A DNA stretch of 64,000 nt from Bacteroidales bacterium. Lineage in GTDB: Bacteria > Bacteroidota > Bacteroidia > Bacteroidales > F082. Below the pieces are notes generated by a model. The model searched no databases. It worked only from the letters and a program-made list of their open reading frames with translations, and was not told where the DNA came from. Positions 17,467-26,988 of this stretch are shown piece by piece. The first letter of the stretch is position 1; every line of letters starts with the position of its first letter. Where the stretch lies: contig JAFXLL010000008.1 of the NCBI GenBank assembly GCA_017531225.1, positions 1-64,000 of the forward strand, written 5' to 3'. Position numbers and translations under genes: made by a program.

Positions 17467-19161
17467 TTATTCCGGTCTTCTGAAACGGTCGCCGGTACCT
17501 TCAATCACCTCTTTTTTCCAAGAATCAGGATAACCGGGCTGTTGGGGCTTTAACGGATAACCGTGAGGGTTGCGGAGGAACTTGCTGTTCTCATCCACTT
17601 GCTTGACGTTGCTGTCCAAGTATTTTACCAAGAGGTAATTACTCAAGTTACGCCATTGTTCCACGGTGTTGCGTCCGGCCTTGTTGGAGAAGTCGGTGAG
17701 GTAGGCGATGGCTTTTTCAGGACTTTCCGTCAAGAGGTTTAAAGCCTCGTTGTCAGCGTAATTCACCTGCTCCTGATAGCTGTCCTCCAAACTCTTCTGC
17801 TTGGCTTGGATGTCGCCAATGACCCGATTGTAATAGAGGTATTTGAAATGCGCCAGTCGGTTGAAGACCCAGAAGGCGGCATTGTCGCTATAGGTCAGGA
17901 TGTCGCCGTTGCCCACACGGTATTCGATTGGCACCTCGCTGATAGAGCAATAGAAGGGGGTGTAGACGGTGGAGTTGGTGTCATCCACACCAAACCAGAT
18001 GATGCCACCGATGGGGTTGGGGAGCCAGTTGCGGCATTGTGCGATGAAAGAGAAACCCGTTTGCACCACCTCGATGCTGCGTTCGTTGAAATAAGGCTTG
18101 TCCTCATATTTCCAGTACAAGGGGTTGAAACGGAACGGCGAGCCGAAGGGACCTGCGCCAGGATCAAGGGTTTTATCCAATTCCGTGCCTTGGAAGTGAT
18201 CGCGTTGGAAAGCCATCATGTCGCTGAGGCTGATTTTACGGTTGGGCTTCACATAAAGCGGCATGCGGTGGGAGAGGTCTTTGCCGGTGACATAGTCCCA
18301 ATATTCATCCATACCGTCGCAAACCTTGTTGAACATGGTCCACACACGGAGGTCGCAGATGCGTGCTGCACTGAAGTCGACAGGAGCGTAGGCAGCGCTG
18401 AAATCAAAATCTTTGTCTTTGCCGCTGAAATAGCCCTTGCTGCGGGCGAAGTCGATGATATCGTGCTTATAGATCACCTCAACTTGTTCGTTGTAAAGCT
18501 TCTTCCAGTCTTTATCTGTGATGGAGGTCTTGCCGTTACGAAGGGTGAAGGTGGTGATTCTGGCGGCGTTGGCGTGACCGCTCACATAACCGTCGGGGAT
18601 GCGGATGGCTACCCACACGGCACCTTTCTGCTCGCCCATAGGCATCATTTCCATATACCACACCTCGTTGGGGTCGCTGATGCTGAATGACTCGCCGTCA
18701 GAGCCATAGCCGTATTCTTCCACCAGATCCGCCATGATCTTGATGGCTTCGCGGGCTGTGCGGCTGCGTTCCAAAGCGATGAACATCAGGCTGCCGTAGT
18801 CGACGATGCCATCGGGGTTGACGAGTTCCTCGCGCCCGCCGAAGGTAGTCTCGCCAATAGCAACTTGGTTTTCGTTGATATACCCCACCACCTGATAGGT
18901 GTGCGGTGGCTGTGGAACGCTGCCACGTGGGGCATTGGTGCCGCGGTCGTAGCACACACGCATGCTGCCTTCAGGCCAATCTGCGGCAGGGGTGAAGTAC
19001 AGCTCGCCGTAGCGAATATGCGAGTCGGCACAATAGCTGATGAAGGTGGAACCATCAACGCTGGCACCTTTGGTGATGAGAAAATTGGTGCAGGCGAAGG
19101 CGTTGATGCCAGCCAGCAGTAGGAAGCTCACAAGGAGCGGTTTGAGTGCTTTTTTAGTCAT
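17467..19161 (-). CDS. C69 family dipeptidase, secreted
   Basis: This 564-aa Ntn-type peptidase of the PepD/C69 family removes dipeptides. A signal peptide (KPLLVSFLLLAGINAFA) is followed directly by the conserved start CTNFLITKGASVDGSTF, with C24 as the expected N-terminal nucleophile after processing. Other family segments are ISDPNEVWYMEMM and the CRNWLPNPIGGIIWFGVDD region. It lies 6 bp after the 1026-aa Sel1 protein gene and is the last gene of a five-gene operon. It may be a nutritional peptidase that simply rides in the operon. Confidence 0.9.
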   Translation of the reverse strand: MTKKALKPLLVSFLLLAGINAFACTNFLITKGASVDGSTFISYCADSHIRYGELYFTPAADWPEGSMRVCYDRGTNAPRGSVPQPPHTYQVVGYINENQVAIGETTFGGREELVNPDGIVDYGSLMFIALERSRTAREAIKIMADLVEEYGYGSDGESFSISDPNEVWYMEMMPMGEQKGAVWVAIRIPDGYVSGHANAARITTFTLRNGKTSITDKDWKKLYNEQVEVIYKHDIIDFARSKGYFSGKDKDFDFSAAYAPVDFSAARICDLRVWTMFNKVCDGMDEYWDYVTGKDLSHRMPLYVKPNRKISLSDMMAFQRDHFQGTELDKTLDPGAGPFGSPFRFNPLYWKYEDKPYFNERSIEVVQTGFSFIAQCRNWLPNPIGGIIWFGVDDTNSTVYTPFYCSISEVPIEYRVGNGDILTYSDNAAFWVFNRLAHFKYLYYNRVIGDIQAKQKSLEDSYQEQVNYADNEALNLLTESPEKAIAYLTDFSNKAGRNTVEQWRNLSNYLLVKYLDSNVKQVDENSKFLRNPHGYPLKPQQPGYPDSWKKEVIEGTGDRFRRPE

Positions 19162-19167
19162 TGTATG

Positions 19168-22100
19168 TTATTTTTTAAGTTTTCTGATAAAGCGCGGGAT
19201 CCAGATGAAAATAAGGAGCAACTCGATGACGTAAGCCACAAACACCATCAGGTTGCGGAACCAGCGTTGCAGGTAGAACTCATTCCACACCTGGTATTTC
19301 GGGAAGACGAAGAAGCCGACTTTCTTGGTGATTGGACGGATGTCATAGAGGAAGAATTTCTTGACTTTCTGAAAATCTTTCTTGTTCTCGGCGAGGGTGT
19401 CTTGTCCTACGGTGAAGTCCTCTTCGCGCAGTCCTTGTGCAAGGTAGGCTACCCTTTGTGGGAAATAGATGTGTAAGTCCTCCAAGGCGTATGGTTCCTT
19501 GTGATCTTCCAGAGTGTAGGCATATTCAAATCGGCTCTCAGCGCCAGTGGCCTGAACCGTAGGGTTCTTCTTGGCTTTCTTGACGGCTGTGATGACGGCA
19601 GTGTCGCCCTCGGGGAGCACGGTAAGTTGGCCTATGGCGGTCTCCATCAAAGGGCCATAGGCACGGGTGCCGTCGGGGAGTTCTATCAGGTATTTCTGGT
19701 TGGTCCAATACACCCGAGGAGAGTTGCCTTTGTTGAGTTTCTCCTTGTACACACCAAGTACTTTAACGTTTTTCCCTGTCTTGAGTTTCTGGGTTTCGCC
19801 TGATTCCAACAGGGTTACCTCCTGGTCGGGGGTAGTGACTTTGATCTCTTGTGCCATCTCCACAGCCTCTTCTTCGGTGATGGAGCGGAACGACATTTGG
19901 TCCATGCGTCGCACGAGTACAATGGCGACAATGGCCAACAATAGTAGGATAAAGTTTACTATTGGGAAATGCTTGCGGGTTGTCCTAGGGGCCGGTTTTG
20001 GCGTCTTTGCACTATGTGATGCAGCAGGCTTTTTATCGAAGTTTCGTGGAGATGTAGGCGTTGGTGCAGGATCTGGTCTCTGTAATTCAACAAGATGCAT
20101 GTTCGGATTCGATGTTTCTATAACATTGGAACCATCGAGTGCCACATTTAAGAGATGTCCAGAGTTGCGTATGAATGCTGCCTCGATGCTACCGCTCCAA
20201 TGGGCAAGTCGCAGCAACTTGTTGGCCTCCTTGATTTTTTCACTATTCGAACAGTTATGATAACGAAGGATGAGTTTCGCCAATGTTGTGATATAGAAAT
20301 AGTTATCTTCGGAGTGCTTTATATCCACATCCAAATTCCGCTTATGGTAATTTATATTCTCTGCGAGTATTTCTTGCGATTCATCGTCATAAAAGTACCA
20401 ACCTGAGGAACCAGAGAAGGAATCTTCAGCTTTAACCAAATCAACTATTTTGAAGTTGTATGAGCTTGAATCTAACAACTCATCGCAATATGCCATGACT
20501 TCTTCGTGCAAGGCCTTCCCATCAGCGTCGCTTGTATCGGTGCTCTTGTCCTTGAACATGGCAAGACCGAGAAACATCTTGCAGTAATTGGCAGCATCTC
20601 CATGGCCTTCAGCTCCTTTTTCGAAATACGGTAGGGCTTGATCGACTTTGCCGATGGCAAAGTAATACTCGCCTGCCAGCAGATAGTCGTAATAGAATCC
20701 GTGTTCCTTGATTCTCGCTTGTAATCGCGAGAAAACAGTTTTTGCCCGCTCCACCTTGTATTTCCCGAAGATGTTTTCGTCCGTTATATCCTGTCCGAAA
20801 AGGATGTAAATCCTATCAATCGCGGTTTCATGATATTCTTCATAAAAACCGATCTTGTATTTGTTTTTGTCTATGTAGTCAATGGCCTCATTGATTTTGT
20901 GTTTTCGCGTGACACTGCTTGCACTCAACATGGCGTCACACAACATCATACGTGCTGCCGACACGTGATATCCGGCTTTCTTGTAAAAATCGGCGGCTTT
21001 TCGGAAACAGTCGCCGGAATAGTCGTCTATCTGCTTGGTTACCGACATGTAGTATTCAAACGAATAGCATCGGGCAAGGGTTTGGTAGGTGCCGTATTCA
21101 AACGGAGTTGTCTCATCCTGCTTTTTTATTACCTTGTCATCATCAAAACCATCAGTCGCGAGAAAAGCTTCCATCCATTGCTTGGCCTCTGGAATGTGCC
21201 CCTCCCCTTGATATTTTGTAGTGTAGCAAAAAATCTTGGCAATCTTGTATGCCGCCACAGGGTTTCCCGCGTCATAGGCCTTGATGTATTTCTCGACGGC
21301 AGCGTCGGTGTCTTCTTCTTCCTTATAAAGATGCTCGGCCTCGCGGTAGAGTTTGCTGGCGTCGCCAAAGAAGTATCTGTAGGCGTAATCGGCACTGATA
21401 TAAGCACCTTTCACCGCTTCGAGAAAGAATTTTTGCGCTTCTTTCCGTTTTTTACTCGTGCCTATCCCGAACCACAGCGCATGGGCTATCTGCACGGAGG
21501 CTTTCTTGTAGCCGCCATTATAAGCTTTCATATATAGGTCGAAGGCTTCTTTGTGGCGTTTCATGCCAGTATATTTATGGGCGAGCTTGTATTGACATTT
21601 TGGGTCGGGATTAGGGCATAAGGCACCTTTCTCGTAAAAGTCGATTGCGCTCAAATTACGTTGGAAACAAGGCCATTTTGAGAGTATGTCTGCCACGCCG
21701 CGATAGCCTTGGGCGTCGTTTTTCCAAGTCAGGGCGGTGTAGTAATTCATGGCATCGACAAGTTGGTGGCTGTTCATCTCCATGTAGTCAACAGGTTCAA
21801 AGTCTTCGCCCTGCTCTTTGAGCAACTGCAAACCCGTCAACAGATCGTTGGCCCAGGGCAGTTGGTCTTTGATGACCGAAAGGAGCAGCTCGGCCAAAAA
21901 GAGGTCGGCATCGCCTTCAGTCTTCGTCCTATCGATATATATCTGTGCGAGGACGTAGGCACCCATAGGCAGTCCCGCTGCAAAGGCTTCGTTGGCAAGA
22001 GTCCAGGCGAGGCCCTTGTTTTCCTTCATGCCGTGATCTCCCTTATAAATGGCGTCTGCCACCAACGACTTTATCAACTCGTTGTTGCGTTTATATCCCT

Positions 22101-22248
22101 CCAGAAGGATACCCGAAATTAAATTGTTGTCAGGCTCGTCAACAAAATAAAGTTCAACGGCTTTTTGTTCCAATGCTTCGTCAGAATATTGCTCGACGCT
22201 GTTTTTCTTGGCTCCAGCAAGGAGGTCTGATAGGCTCATTGAATCCAT
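19168..22248 (-). CDS. Large Sel1/TPR-repeat protein with transmembrane C-terminal part
   Basis: This 1026-aa protein was not recognised beyond its architecture. Residues 1-700 consist of Sel1/TPR-like helix pairs (CQYKLAHKYTGMKRHKEAFD, AHALWFGIGTSKKRKEAQKF, AEGHGDAANYCKMFLGLAMF). A proline- and lysine-rich linker follows (PAPTPTSPRNFDKKPAAS), then a TM segment (FPIVNFILLLLAIVAIVLV), a beta-rich extracytoplasmic region, and a second TM near the end (LMVFVAYVIELLLIFIWIP) before a basic tail. Both ends would be cytosolic. It starts 3 bp after the channel gene. It might be a scaffold that links the channel to a partner; this is inference. Confidence 0.7.
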   Translation of the reverse strand: MDSMSLSDLLAGAKKNSVEQYSDEALEQKAVELYFVDEPDNNLISGILLEGYKRNNELIKSLVADAIYKGDHGMKENKGLAWTLANEAFAAGLPMGAYVLAQIYIDRTKTEGDADLFLAELLLSVIKDQLPWANDLLTGLQLLKEQGEDFEPVDYMEMNSHQLVDAMNYYTALTWKNDAQGYRGVADILSKWPCFQRNLSAIDFYEKGALCPNPDPKCQYKLAHKYTGMKRHKEAFDLYMKAYNGGYKKASVQIAHALWFGIGTSKKRKEAQKFFLEAVKGAYISADYAYRYFFGDASKLYREAEHLYKEEEDTDAAVEKYIKAYDAGNPVAAYKIAKIFCYTTKYQGEGHIPEAKQWMEAFLATDGFDDDKVIKKQDETTPFEYGTYQTLARCYSFEYYMSVTKQIDDYSGDCFRKAADFYKKAGYHVSAARMMLCDAMLSASSVTRKHKINEAIDYIDKNKYKIGFYEEYHETAIDRIYILFGQDITDENIFGKYKVERAKTVFSRLQARIKEHGFYYDYLLAGEYYFAIGKVDQALPYFEKGAEGHGDAANYCKMFLGLAMFKDKSTDTSDADGKALHEEVMAYCDELLDSSSYNFKIVDLVKAEDSFSGSSGWYFYDDESQEILAENINYHKRNLDVDIKHSEDNYFYITTLAKLILRYHNCSNSEKIKEANKLLRLAHWSGSIEAAFIRNSGHLLNVALDGSNVIETSNPNMHLVELQRPDPAPTPTSPRNFDKKPAASHSAKTPKPAPRTTRKHFPIVNFILLLLAIVAIVLVRRMDQMSFRSITEEEAVEMAQEIKVTTPDQEVTLLESGETQKLKTGKNVKVLGVYKEKLNKGNSPRVYWTNQKYLIELPDGTRAYGPLMETAIGQLTVLPEGDTAVITAVKKAKKNPTVQATGAESRFEYAYTLEDHKEPYALEDLHIYFPQRVAYLAQGLREEDFTVGQDTLAENKKDFQKVKKFFLYDIRPITKKVGFFVFPKYQVWNEFYLQRWFRNLMVFVAYVIELLLIFIWIPRFIRKLKK

Positions 22249-22251
22249 AAT

Positions 22252-23994
22252 CTATTGTTTTTTTATTTGTTCTGAATCAAGCATCCAGTCGATGATGTTC
22301 TTGAAGTTGTCTATTTTCCATTGTGGTACTTCGTCGTAGGGGACGATACCAACATGCTCGAGGCCCATGAGAAGCTTGGACATCATCCAGCGGCGGTGTT
22401 CGGCTTCGTAGATGGGCTCGCGGTCGCCAGAGGTATCGAAGTTGAACCAGCGGAAGTTAAGGGCGTTGGCGCAGTAAGTGCTGGCAAACTTGTCGGTCTC
22501 AGAACCATTGTACCAAGCGGCTTTCAGGTCGTATTTTCCTACGCCAGAGGTGCCGACGTTATAGATGGCATTGACGAGGATGCCGCGCTCAGAGCGGCTC
22601 TTAAAGAGCGGGTCGTTGAGGCTTCCCATGGCCGGGCCGAAGGGTTTGATGATGCCATACTCGCCTGTCTCCATGGCGCTGAGTGCCATTTCGCAGCCAT
22701 CTTCGAGGTAGATGCAGATAGGGGTGGGGTGTTGCTTGTCGTAGATGATAGGGGGCAGATGCAGCAGTGAAGCGATTCGTTCAGTCTGTCTGTCATGGCA
22801 GATGGCAATGCGTAAATATTGTTGCTCACGGTCGGAAGCCCATTGTTCCAACATCTTGCGAGCTAATGGCGCGGCATCGCTCATATCGATGAAATCCCAT
22901 TCTATGTCGAGGAAGTCGCGCTCAGGGTGATGCTGCTCCTTGGTGCCATCTGGTGCCACGTAGGTGTAACGCGAGCGTAGGAAGAGGCCGGGGCGGGAAG
23001 CAGCGAGGTTGTCCATCCATGCTCGCATATCGGTTCCAATGATACTGATGCGGGTGCGGCGTATGGCTCCGTTGAGCCTGGGATAGTGTGAGTTATGCGC
23101 CACTGTGAAGGCGACGGCTTTAGCCATGCCGTTGTTGCCGAGCACCACGAAATGCGAGTAATGTGGATCGTCGGCCTTGATGACAGGCAGGAAACTGTCG
23201 TCGGTAAGTATCTGTTCGGCTGCGTATTCACGGGTGTTCACAATGTCAATCTTCAGCTTGTCGGTACTCAGGCAGTTCTTCCCTCGCATGAACATATCGA
23301 AAGTGGAGCCGTTTTCCATCATCACAAAGCATTGGATGGGCTCTTTTGCCGTTTCGCAGAGTGACTTCAGGTAGTTGTAGCACCTCATGTTGGTGGAGTC
23401 GCCGTCGATGTCGCCATCGCCAATGATGTAAATCTTTTCAGCGTCTTGCGGACGGGCAGTGGTGAGCTCGTCGAGGGTGTCCCAAGCACCATGATAGAGG
23501 ACGAGCCTGTTGACGAAGCGCTGGTTGGTGAAACGGTTGGCGATCTGGGTGTTCAGCTCCTCAACGCTGCCTTTGGTCATGATGACGATGTCTTGCCTGC
23601 CGTTCTCCTCAAACAAGGCGTTGAGCATCGGGTAGAGATGGTGGTCGGCGCCGAGGATAAGGATGTGGTTTTTCACGCGATAACGCATGGACCCGTTGCG
23701 CGCCGACTCCGAGATGTTGTCGAAAATGTTGTTGAACACCGAGATGAGCAGGGTGGAGAACAATAGGATGCCCACCAGCGTGACGATGAGGCGGAACCCG
23801 TCATGCTCTCCCGCGCCGCCGAAGCCGCCTGGGTCAAGGAACATGGCAATGATCTCCTGCCAGCCGTAGTTCCATCCGAGAATGGCTGCGATGATCAGGA
23901 ACAAACTGAAAAACAGCACTACGGCCAATAACAGCAGTAATAGTTGGCTTCCCCTTCCGTGTGTGAGTATTTTGTCGAATTTTCGTTTTAGCAT
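22252..23994 (-). CDS. CASTOR/POLLUX-like ion channel with RCK/NAD-binding domain
   Basis: This 580-aa protein has TM1 (LLLLLAVVLFFSLFLIIAAIL), a pore-like stretch (MFLDPGGFGGAGEHDGFRLI) and TM2 (VTLVGILLFSTLLISVFNNIF). A cytosolic region follows that starts NHILILGADHHLYPMLNALF, a TrkA-N-like Rossmann fold. A second such fold begins near SHFVVLGNNGMAKAV. This matches the CASTOR/POLLUX branch of RCK-gated channels. The canonical TVGYG filter is absent, as in that branch. It sits in an operon with two unknown paralogous proteins and a Sel1-repeat membrane protein. Confidence 0.75.
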   Translation of the reverse strand: MLKRKFDKILTHGRGSQLLLLLLAVVLFFSLFLIIAAILGWNYGWQEIIAMFLDPGGFGGAGEHDGFRLIVTLVGILLFSTLLISVFNNIFDNISESARNGSMRYRVKNHILILGADHHLYPMLNALFEENGRQDIVIMTKGSVEELNTQIANRFTNQRFVNRLVLYHGAWDTLDELTTARPQDAEKIYIIGDGDIDGDSTNMRCYNYLKSLCETAKEPIQCFVMMENGSTFDMFMRGKNCLSTDKLKIDIVNTREYAAEQILTDDSFLPVIKADDPHYSHFVVLGNNGMAKAVAFTVAHNSHYPRLNGAIRRTRISIIGTDMRAWMDNLAASRPGLFLRSRYTYVAPDGTKEQHHPERDFLDIEWDFIDMSDAAPLARKMLEQWASDREQQYLRIAICHDRQTERIASLLHLPPIIYDKQHPTPICIYLEDGCEMALSAMETGEYGIIKPFGPAMGSLNDPLFKSRSERGILVNAIYNVGTSGVGKYDLKAAWYNGSETDKFASTYCANALNFRWFNFDTSGDREPIYEAEHRRWMMSKLLMGLEHVGIVPYDEVPQWKIDNFKNIIDWMLDSEQIKKQ

Positions 23995-24011
23995 GGCTTT
24001 TCGTATAGGGT

Positions 24012-24674
24012 TTAATCATTCATATATTCGGATTCCAGTAGACGCTCGGTGAGCTCGCCTTTGTAGTAGGCCGAACCCAGAAGTCGGTGGTAGTAGTCGA
24101 GATAGGAAAGGTAGAGTCGGGGCGAGTCAGCGGGACTGATCAGGTCGTGGGAGATCACCTTTTTGCAGAAGGCCTTGGCTTGCGCAGCCGTGCGGCACTT
24201 GCGTCTGTCCTTGAGGAGATGCAGGGCTTCCTGAGCCATCTGGACGTTCTTCTCGGGATGCTGTTTGTTCTCCATCATCAGGTCGCCGAGTTCCTTGAGT
24301 TGTGGGTATTCGCTCTTGTCGCCTTCGTCGGCGCCGAAGTACATGACAAAGCGCAACAGCTCCACCATATAAGGGTTGGGGATGCTGTAGACCTCGGTGC
24401 CTAGCACCTGCCAATAGCGGTTGAGTGTGTATTGCCTGTCGCAGAAGGTGAAGTCGAGGCGGTCGTCGGTCAGCCGGTTGACGGTCAGCACCCATTTGAG
24501 ACGGATGACCTTGTTGGGGTCATCGTAGCTTTCCTGTCCTTCGCATTCGTCGATGAGCCATTGCGAGCCTTCGGCCAAGTCGGCGACCTTCAGGGTATGG
24601 ATGGCCATATCGTGCTGCCGGATACCACGGTCGATGCTCTCGTAGAGCTGGGCGATGTAGAGGGTTTGTTCCAT
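24012..24674 (-). CDS. Hypothetical protein, paralogue of the upstream gene
   Basis: This 220-aa protein was not recognised. It aligns by eye with the neighbour at 24682-25596: both have MEQ(T/K)L, a WxxDECxGQ/AYECDGQ segment, DDPNxVxxLxW, a TVNxLTDDxLxFTxxDxxYTLNRxWQVxGT stretch and a C-terminal SPRLYLSYLDYYHRLLGSAYY. There is no signal peptide or TM, so it is probably cytosolic. It lies 7 bp after the paralogue and 17 bp before the channel gene, so the two proteins probably serve the channel or its scaffold. Confidence 0.7.
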   Translation of the reverse strand: MEQTLYIAQLYESIDRGIRQHDMAIHTLKVADLAEGSQWLIDECEGQESYDDPNKVIRLKWVLTVNRLTDDRLDFTFCDRQYTLNRYWQVLGTEVYSIPNPYMVELLRFVMYFGADEGDKSEYPQLKELGDLMMENKQHPEKNVQMAQEALHLLKDRRKCRTAAQAKAFCKKVISHDLISPADSPRLYLSYLDYYHRLLGSAYYKGELTERLLESEYMND

Positions 24675-24681
24675 GTTTGAA

Positions 24682-25596
24682 TCAATCGAATCTCACTCTT
24701 GGGTTCATTTGTTGCGGAGAACGCCATTCGATGCCGCGTTTGGCGAGAGCGGCTCTCTTAGCCGACCAATACTCGTGGCAGAAGCCCATGTAGCGGTCCA
24801 CTCCACGGAACTTTTCATCCAACTCTTTCTCCACCTCATAGATGATCTCTTCCCATTCAGGGGAGTTTTGGATAGGGTCATACTTCAAACTGCGGTAGCT
24901 TCCGGTTCTTTTCAGGAATTCCTCTTCGCTGAGGTCTGGATCGACGGCGAGCAGCAGATGGTAGGTTAGATTGTCGTCGTAATAGGTCGATCTCCACAGC
25001 CAATGGTAGTAGTCGAGGAAAGAGAGATAGAGTCGGGGAGCATTGGTGTCATCAAGTGCATGGGCATCAAACATGGATTTGAAAAAGTCTTTGGCTGTTT
25101 CGACATCAATGCCTTTCATCTTATCCTTAATGATGTGCATGGCATCCTTGGCCAGGGGAATGTTCTTCCAGAGATCGCCCTCGTCGGCGTTGCGAAGCAT
25201 CTCTTTTTGGATCTTCTTGAGGCGGGAGCGGTCGCTGGCATCTCCTTCGTCGGTGGCAAAGAAAAAGAGGAGTCTAAAACTCACGCTGATCATAGGGTTG
25301 GGGATGCCGAAGCTCCCGGTGCCCACCACTTGCCAATGGCGATTCAGTGTGTATTTCTTGTCCCTGAGGGTGAACTCAAGGACATCATCGGTCAGCTTGT
25401 TGACGGTAAACGGCCATTCGAGGTGAACCGTTTCGTTAGGGTCATCCATGTTGACCTGCCCGTCGCATTCGTAAGCGATCCAAGAGCTGCCTTCCATGAG
25501 CTCTGAGAGGGGGATGTAGGTGGTATGGCAAGAGTAATTGCGGCATCCCATGTCGCAACTTTCGCTGATGCTGGCAATCATGAGTTTTTGTTCCAT
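24682..25596 (-). CDS. Hypothetical protein, first gene of the channel operon
   Basis: This 304-aa protein was not recognised. It shares the conserved core of the next gene (VNKLTDDVLEFTLRDKKYTL, NAPRLYLSFLDYYHWLWRST) but has an extra 85-residue charged C-terminal tail (SEEEFLKRTGSYRS to RSPQQMNPRVRFD). I start it at 25596 because a -7 box TATATTTG lies at 25624-25631 on the minus strand; the frame is open further upstream but would overlap the divergent rarA promoter. Cysteines (ESCDMGCRNYSCH) near the N-terminus could bind a metal. Confidence 0.7.
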   Translation of the reverse strand: MEQKLMIASISESCDMGCRNYSCHTTYIPLSELMEGSSWIAYECDGQVNMDDPNETVHLEWPFTVNKLTDDVLEFTLRDKKYTLNRHWQVVGTGSFGIPNPMISVSFRLLFFFATDEGDASDRSRLKKIQKEMLRNADEGDLWKNIPLAKDAMHIIKDKMKGIDVETAKDFFKSMFDAHALDDTNAPRLYLSFLDYYHWLWRSTYYDDNLTYHLLLAVDPDLSEEEFLKRTGSYRSLKYDPIQNSPEWEEIIYEVEKELDEKFRGVDRYMGFCHEYWSAKRAALAKRGIEWRSPQQMNPRVRFD

Positions 25597-25623
25597 GGCG
25601 TTGATTATGATTGATTTAATGGG

Positions 25624-25671
25624 CAAATATAAACAATAAATGGTTCTTTTCCTAAAAAATCCGTATTTTTG
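25624..25671. promoter_or_regulatory. Divergent -7 boxes for the channel operon (minus) and rarA (plus)
   Basis: The minus strand reads TATATTTG at 25624-25631 and the plus strand reads TATTTTTG at 25664-25671. They lie about 28 bp upstream of the first start of the channel operon and 17 bp upstream of rarA respectively. They decide both start codons. Confidence 0.6.
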
Positions 25672-25687
25672 CGTAAAAATTATTGTG

Positions 25688-26971
25688 ATGAGATCAAGCA
25701 TCCCATTGGCAGAACGGCTAAGGCCCACCTCGCTCGACGACTACATCGGGCAAAAACACATTATCGGTGAAAATGCCGTGTTGCGTCGTGCCATCGAGAG
25801 CGGTAGGGTTCCGTCAATGATCTTTTGGGGACCGCCTGGAGTAGGCAAGACCACCTTGGCCTACATCATCTCAAAGCAGGTGAAACGCCAGTTCTTTCAG
25901 CTTAGCGCTGTGAGCAGTGGCGTGAAGGAGGTGCGTGAGGTGATTGACCGTGCAAGGATGGCTCCTGAGGCTCCAATCCTGTTCATCGACGAAATCCATC
26001 GCTTCAGCAAGTCGCAGCAGGATTCACTATTAGGTGCCGTTGAAAAAGGCTTGGTGACACTCATTGGCGCTACCACCGAGAATCCCTCGTTCGAGGTGAT
26101 CTCCCCGTTGCTGTCACGTTGTCAGGTTTATGTGCTCAAATCGTTGGAAAAAGAGGATCTGGAGGTCCTTTTGGCGAAGGCGGTGAAGGCCTTGGAATAT
26201 GATTTTGGAAAGAAGATTGTTATCCAAGAACCTGAAGCCTTGATGCGCATCAGCGGAGGCGACGGACGTAAGTTGCTCAATGCCATTGAGTTGGTGGTTA
26301 CTTCTTTGGATGACCTGAATCCTGAAGCTACGGAATTGGTGGTGACCAACGACTTCACTACGGAGACCATCCAGAGCAATCTGGTGAAATATGACAAACA
26401 AGGGGAGATGCATTACGATGTCATCTCGGCCTTCATTAAATCCATGCGTGGCAGCGATCCCAATGCGGCGCTGTATTATCTGGCAAGGATGATTGAGGCA
26501 GGTGAAGATCCCTTGTTTATTGCTCGAAGGATGCTGATTTTGGCTTCGGAGGATATCGGCAACGCTAATCCTAACGCTTTACTGTTGGCCAATACCTGTT
26601 TCGATGCCGTCAATAAGATTGGCTGGCCTGAGAGCCGCATCATTCTTTCGCAAACAGTGACTTATCTGGCTTCTTCGCCGAAGAGCAACGCTGCTGTGGC
26701 AGCCATCGATGCCGCTCAAGCCTTGGTGCGTCAGACTGGCGATCTGCCAGTGCCATTACATCTGCGCAACGCCCCGACCAAGCTGATGAAAGACCTTGGT
26801 TATCACGACGGTTACAAGTATGCCCATGCCTATCAGGGGAATTTTGTGGAGCAGGAATTTCTGCCAGAGGCGATTTCTGGCACGGTTTTGTATGAGCCTC
26901 AGGATAACCCCCGTGAGCGTGAGTTGCGTAAGTATCTGCGTGACCGGTGGAAGGAGAAATATGGTTATTAG
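25688..26971 (+). CDS. rarA: Replication-associated recombination protein A (AAA+ ATPase)
   Basis: This 427-aa clamp-loader-like ATPase acts at stalled replication forks. Walker A is GPPGVGKT (48-55), Walker B is ILFIDEIHRF, sensor 1 lies in LIGATTENPSFEV, and the RarA signature RGSDPNAALYYLARMIEAGEDP and LPVPLHLRNAPT follow. The family start is MRSSIPLAERLRP at 25688, 17 bp after the -7 box. The frame is open upstream of that but unsupported. The EcsC-like gene follows 17 bp later and may be co-transcribed. Confidence 0.95.
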   Translation: MRSSIPLAERLRPTSLDDYIGQKHIIGENAVLRRAIESGRVPSMIFWGPPGVGKTTLAYIISKQVKRQFFQLSAVSSGVKEVREVIDRARMAPEAPILFIDEIHRFSKSQQDSLLGAVEKGLVTLIGATTENPSFEVISPLLSRCQVYVLKSLEKEDLEVLLAKAVKALEYDFGKKIVIQEPEALMRISGGDGRKLLNAIELVVTSLDDLNPEATELVVTNDFTTETIQSNLVKYDKQGEMHYDVISAFIKSMRGSDPNAALYYLARMIEAGEDPLFIARRMLILASEDIGNANPNALLLANTCFDAVNKIGWPESRIILSQTVTYLASSPKSNAAVAAIDAAQALVRQTGDLPVPLHLRNAPTKLMKDLGYHDGYKYAHAYQGNFVEQEFLPEAISGTVLYEPQDNPRERELRKYLRDRWKEKYGY

Positions 26972-26988
26972 AAGTCAGGAGTGTTATC

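Noticed and set aside
17806-18690. 294-codon ORF opposite the C69 dipeptidase gene
   Set aside because: It is a shadow frame: the minus-strand peptidase has full family motifs and the plus frame has none.
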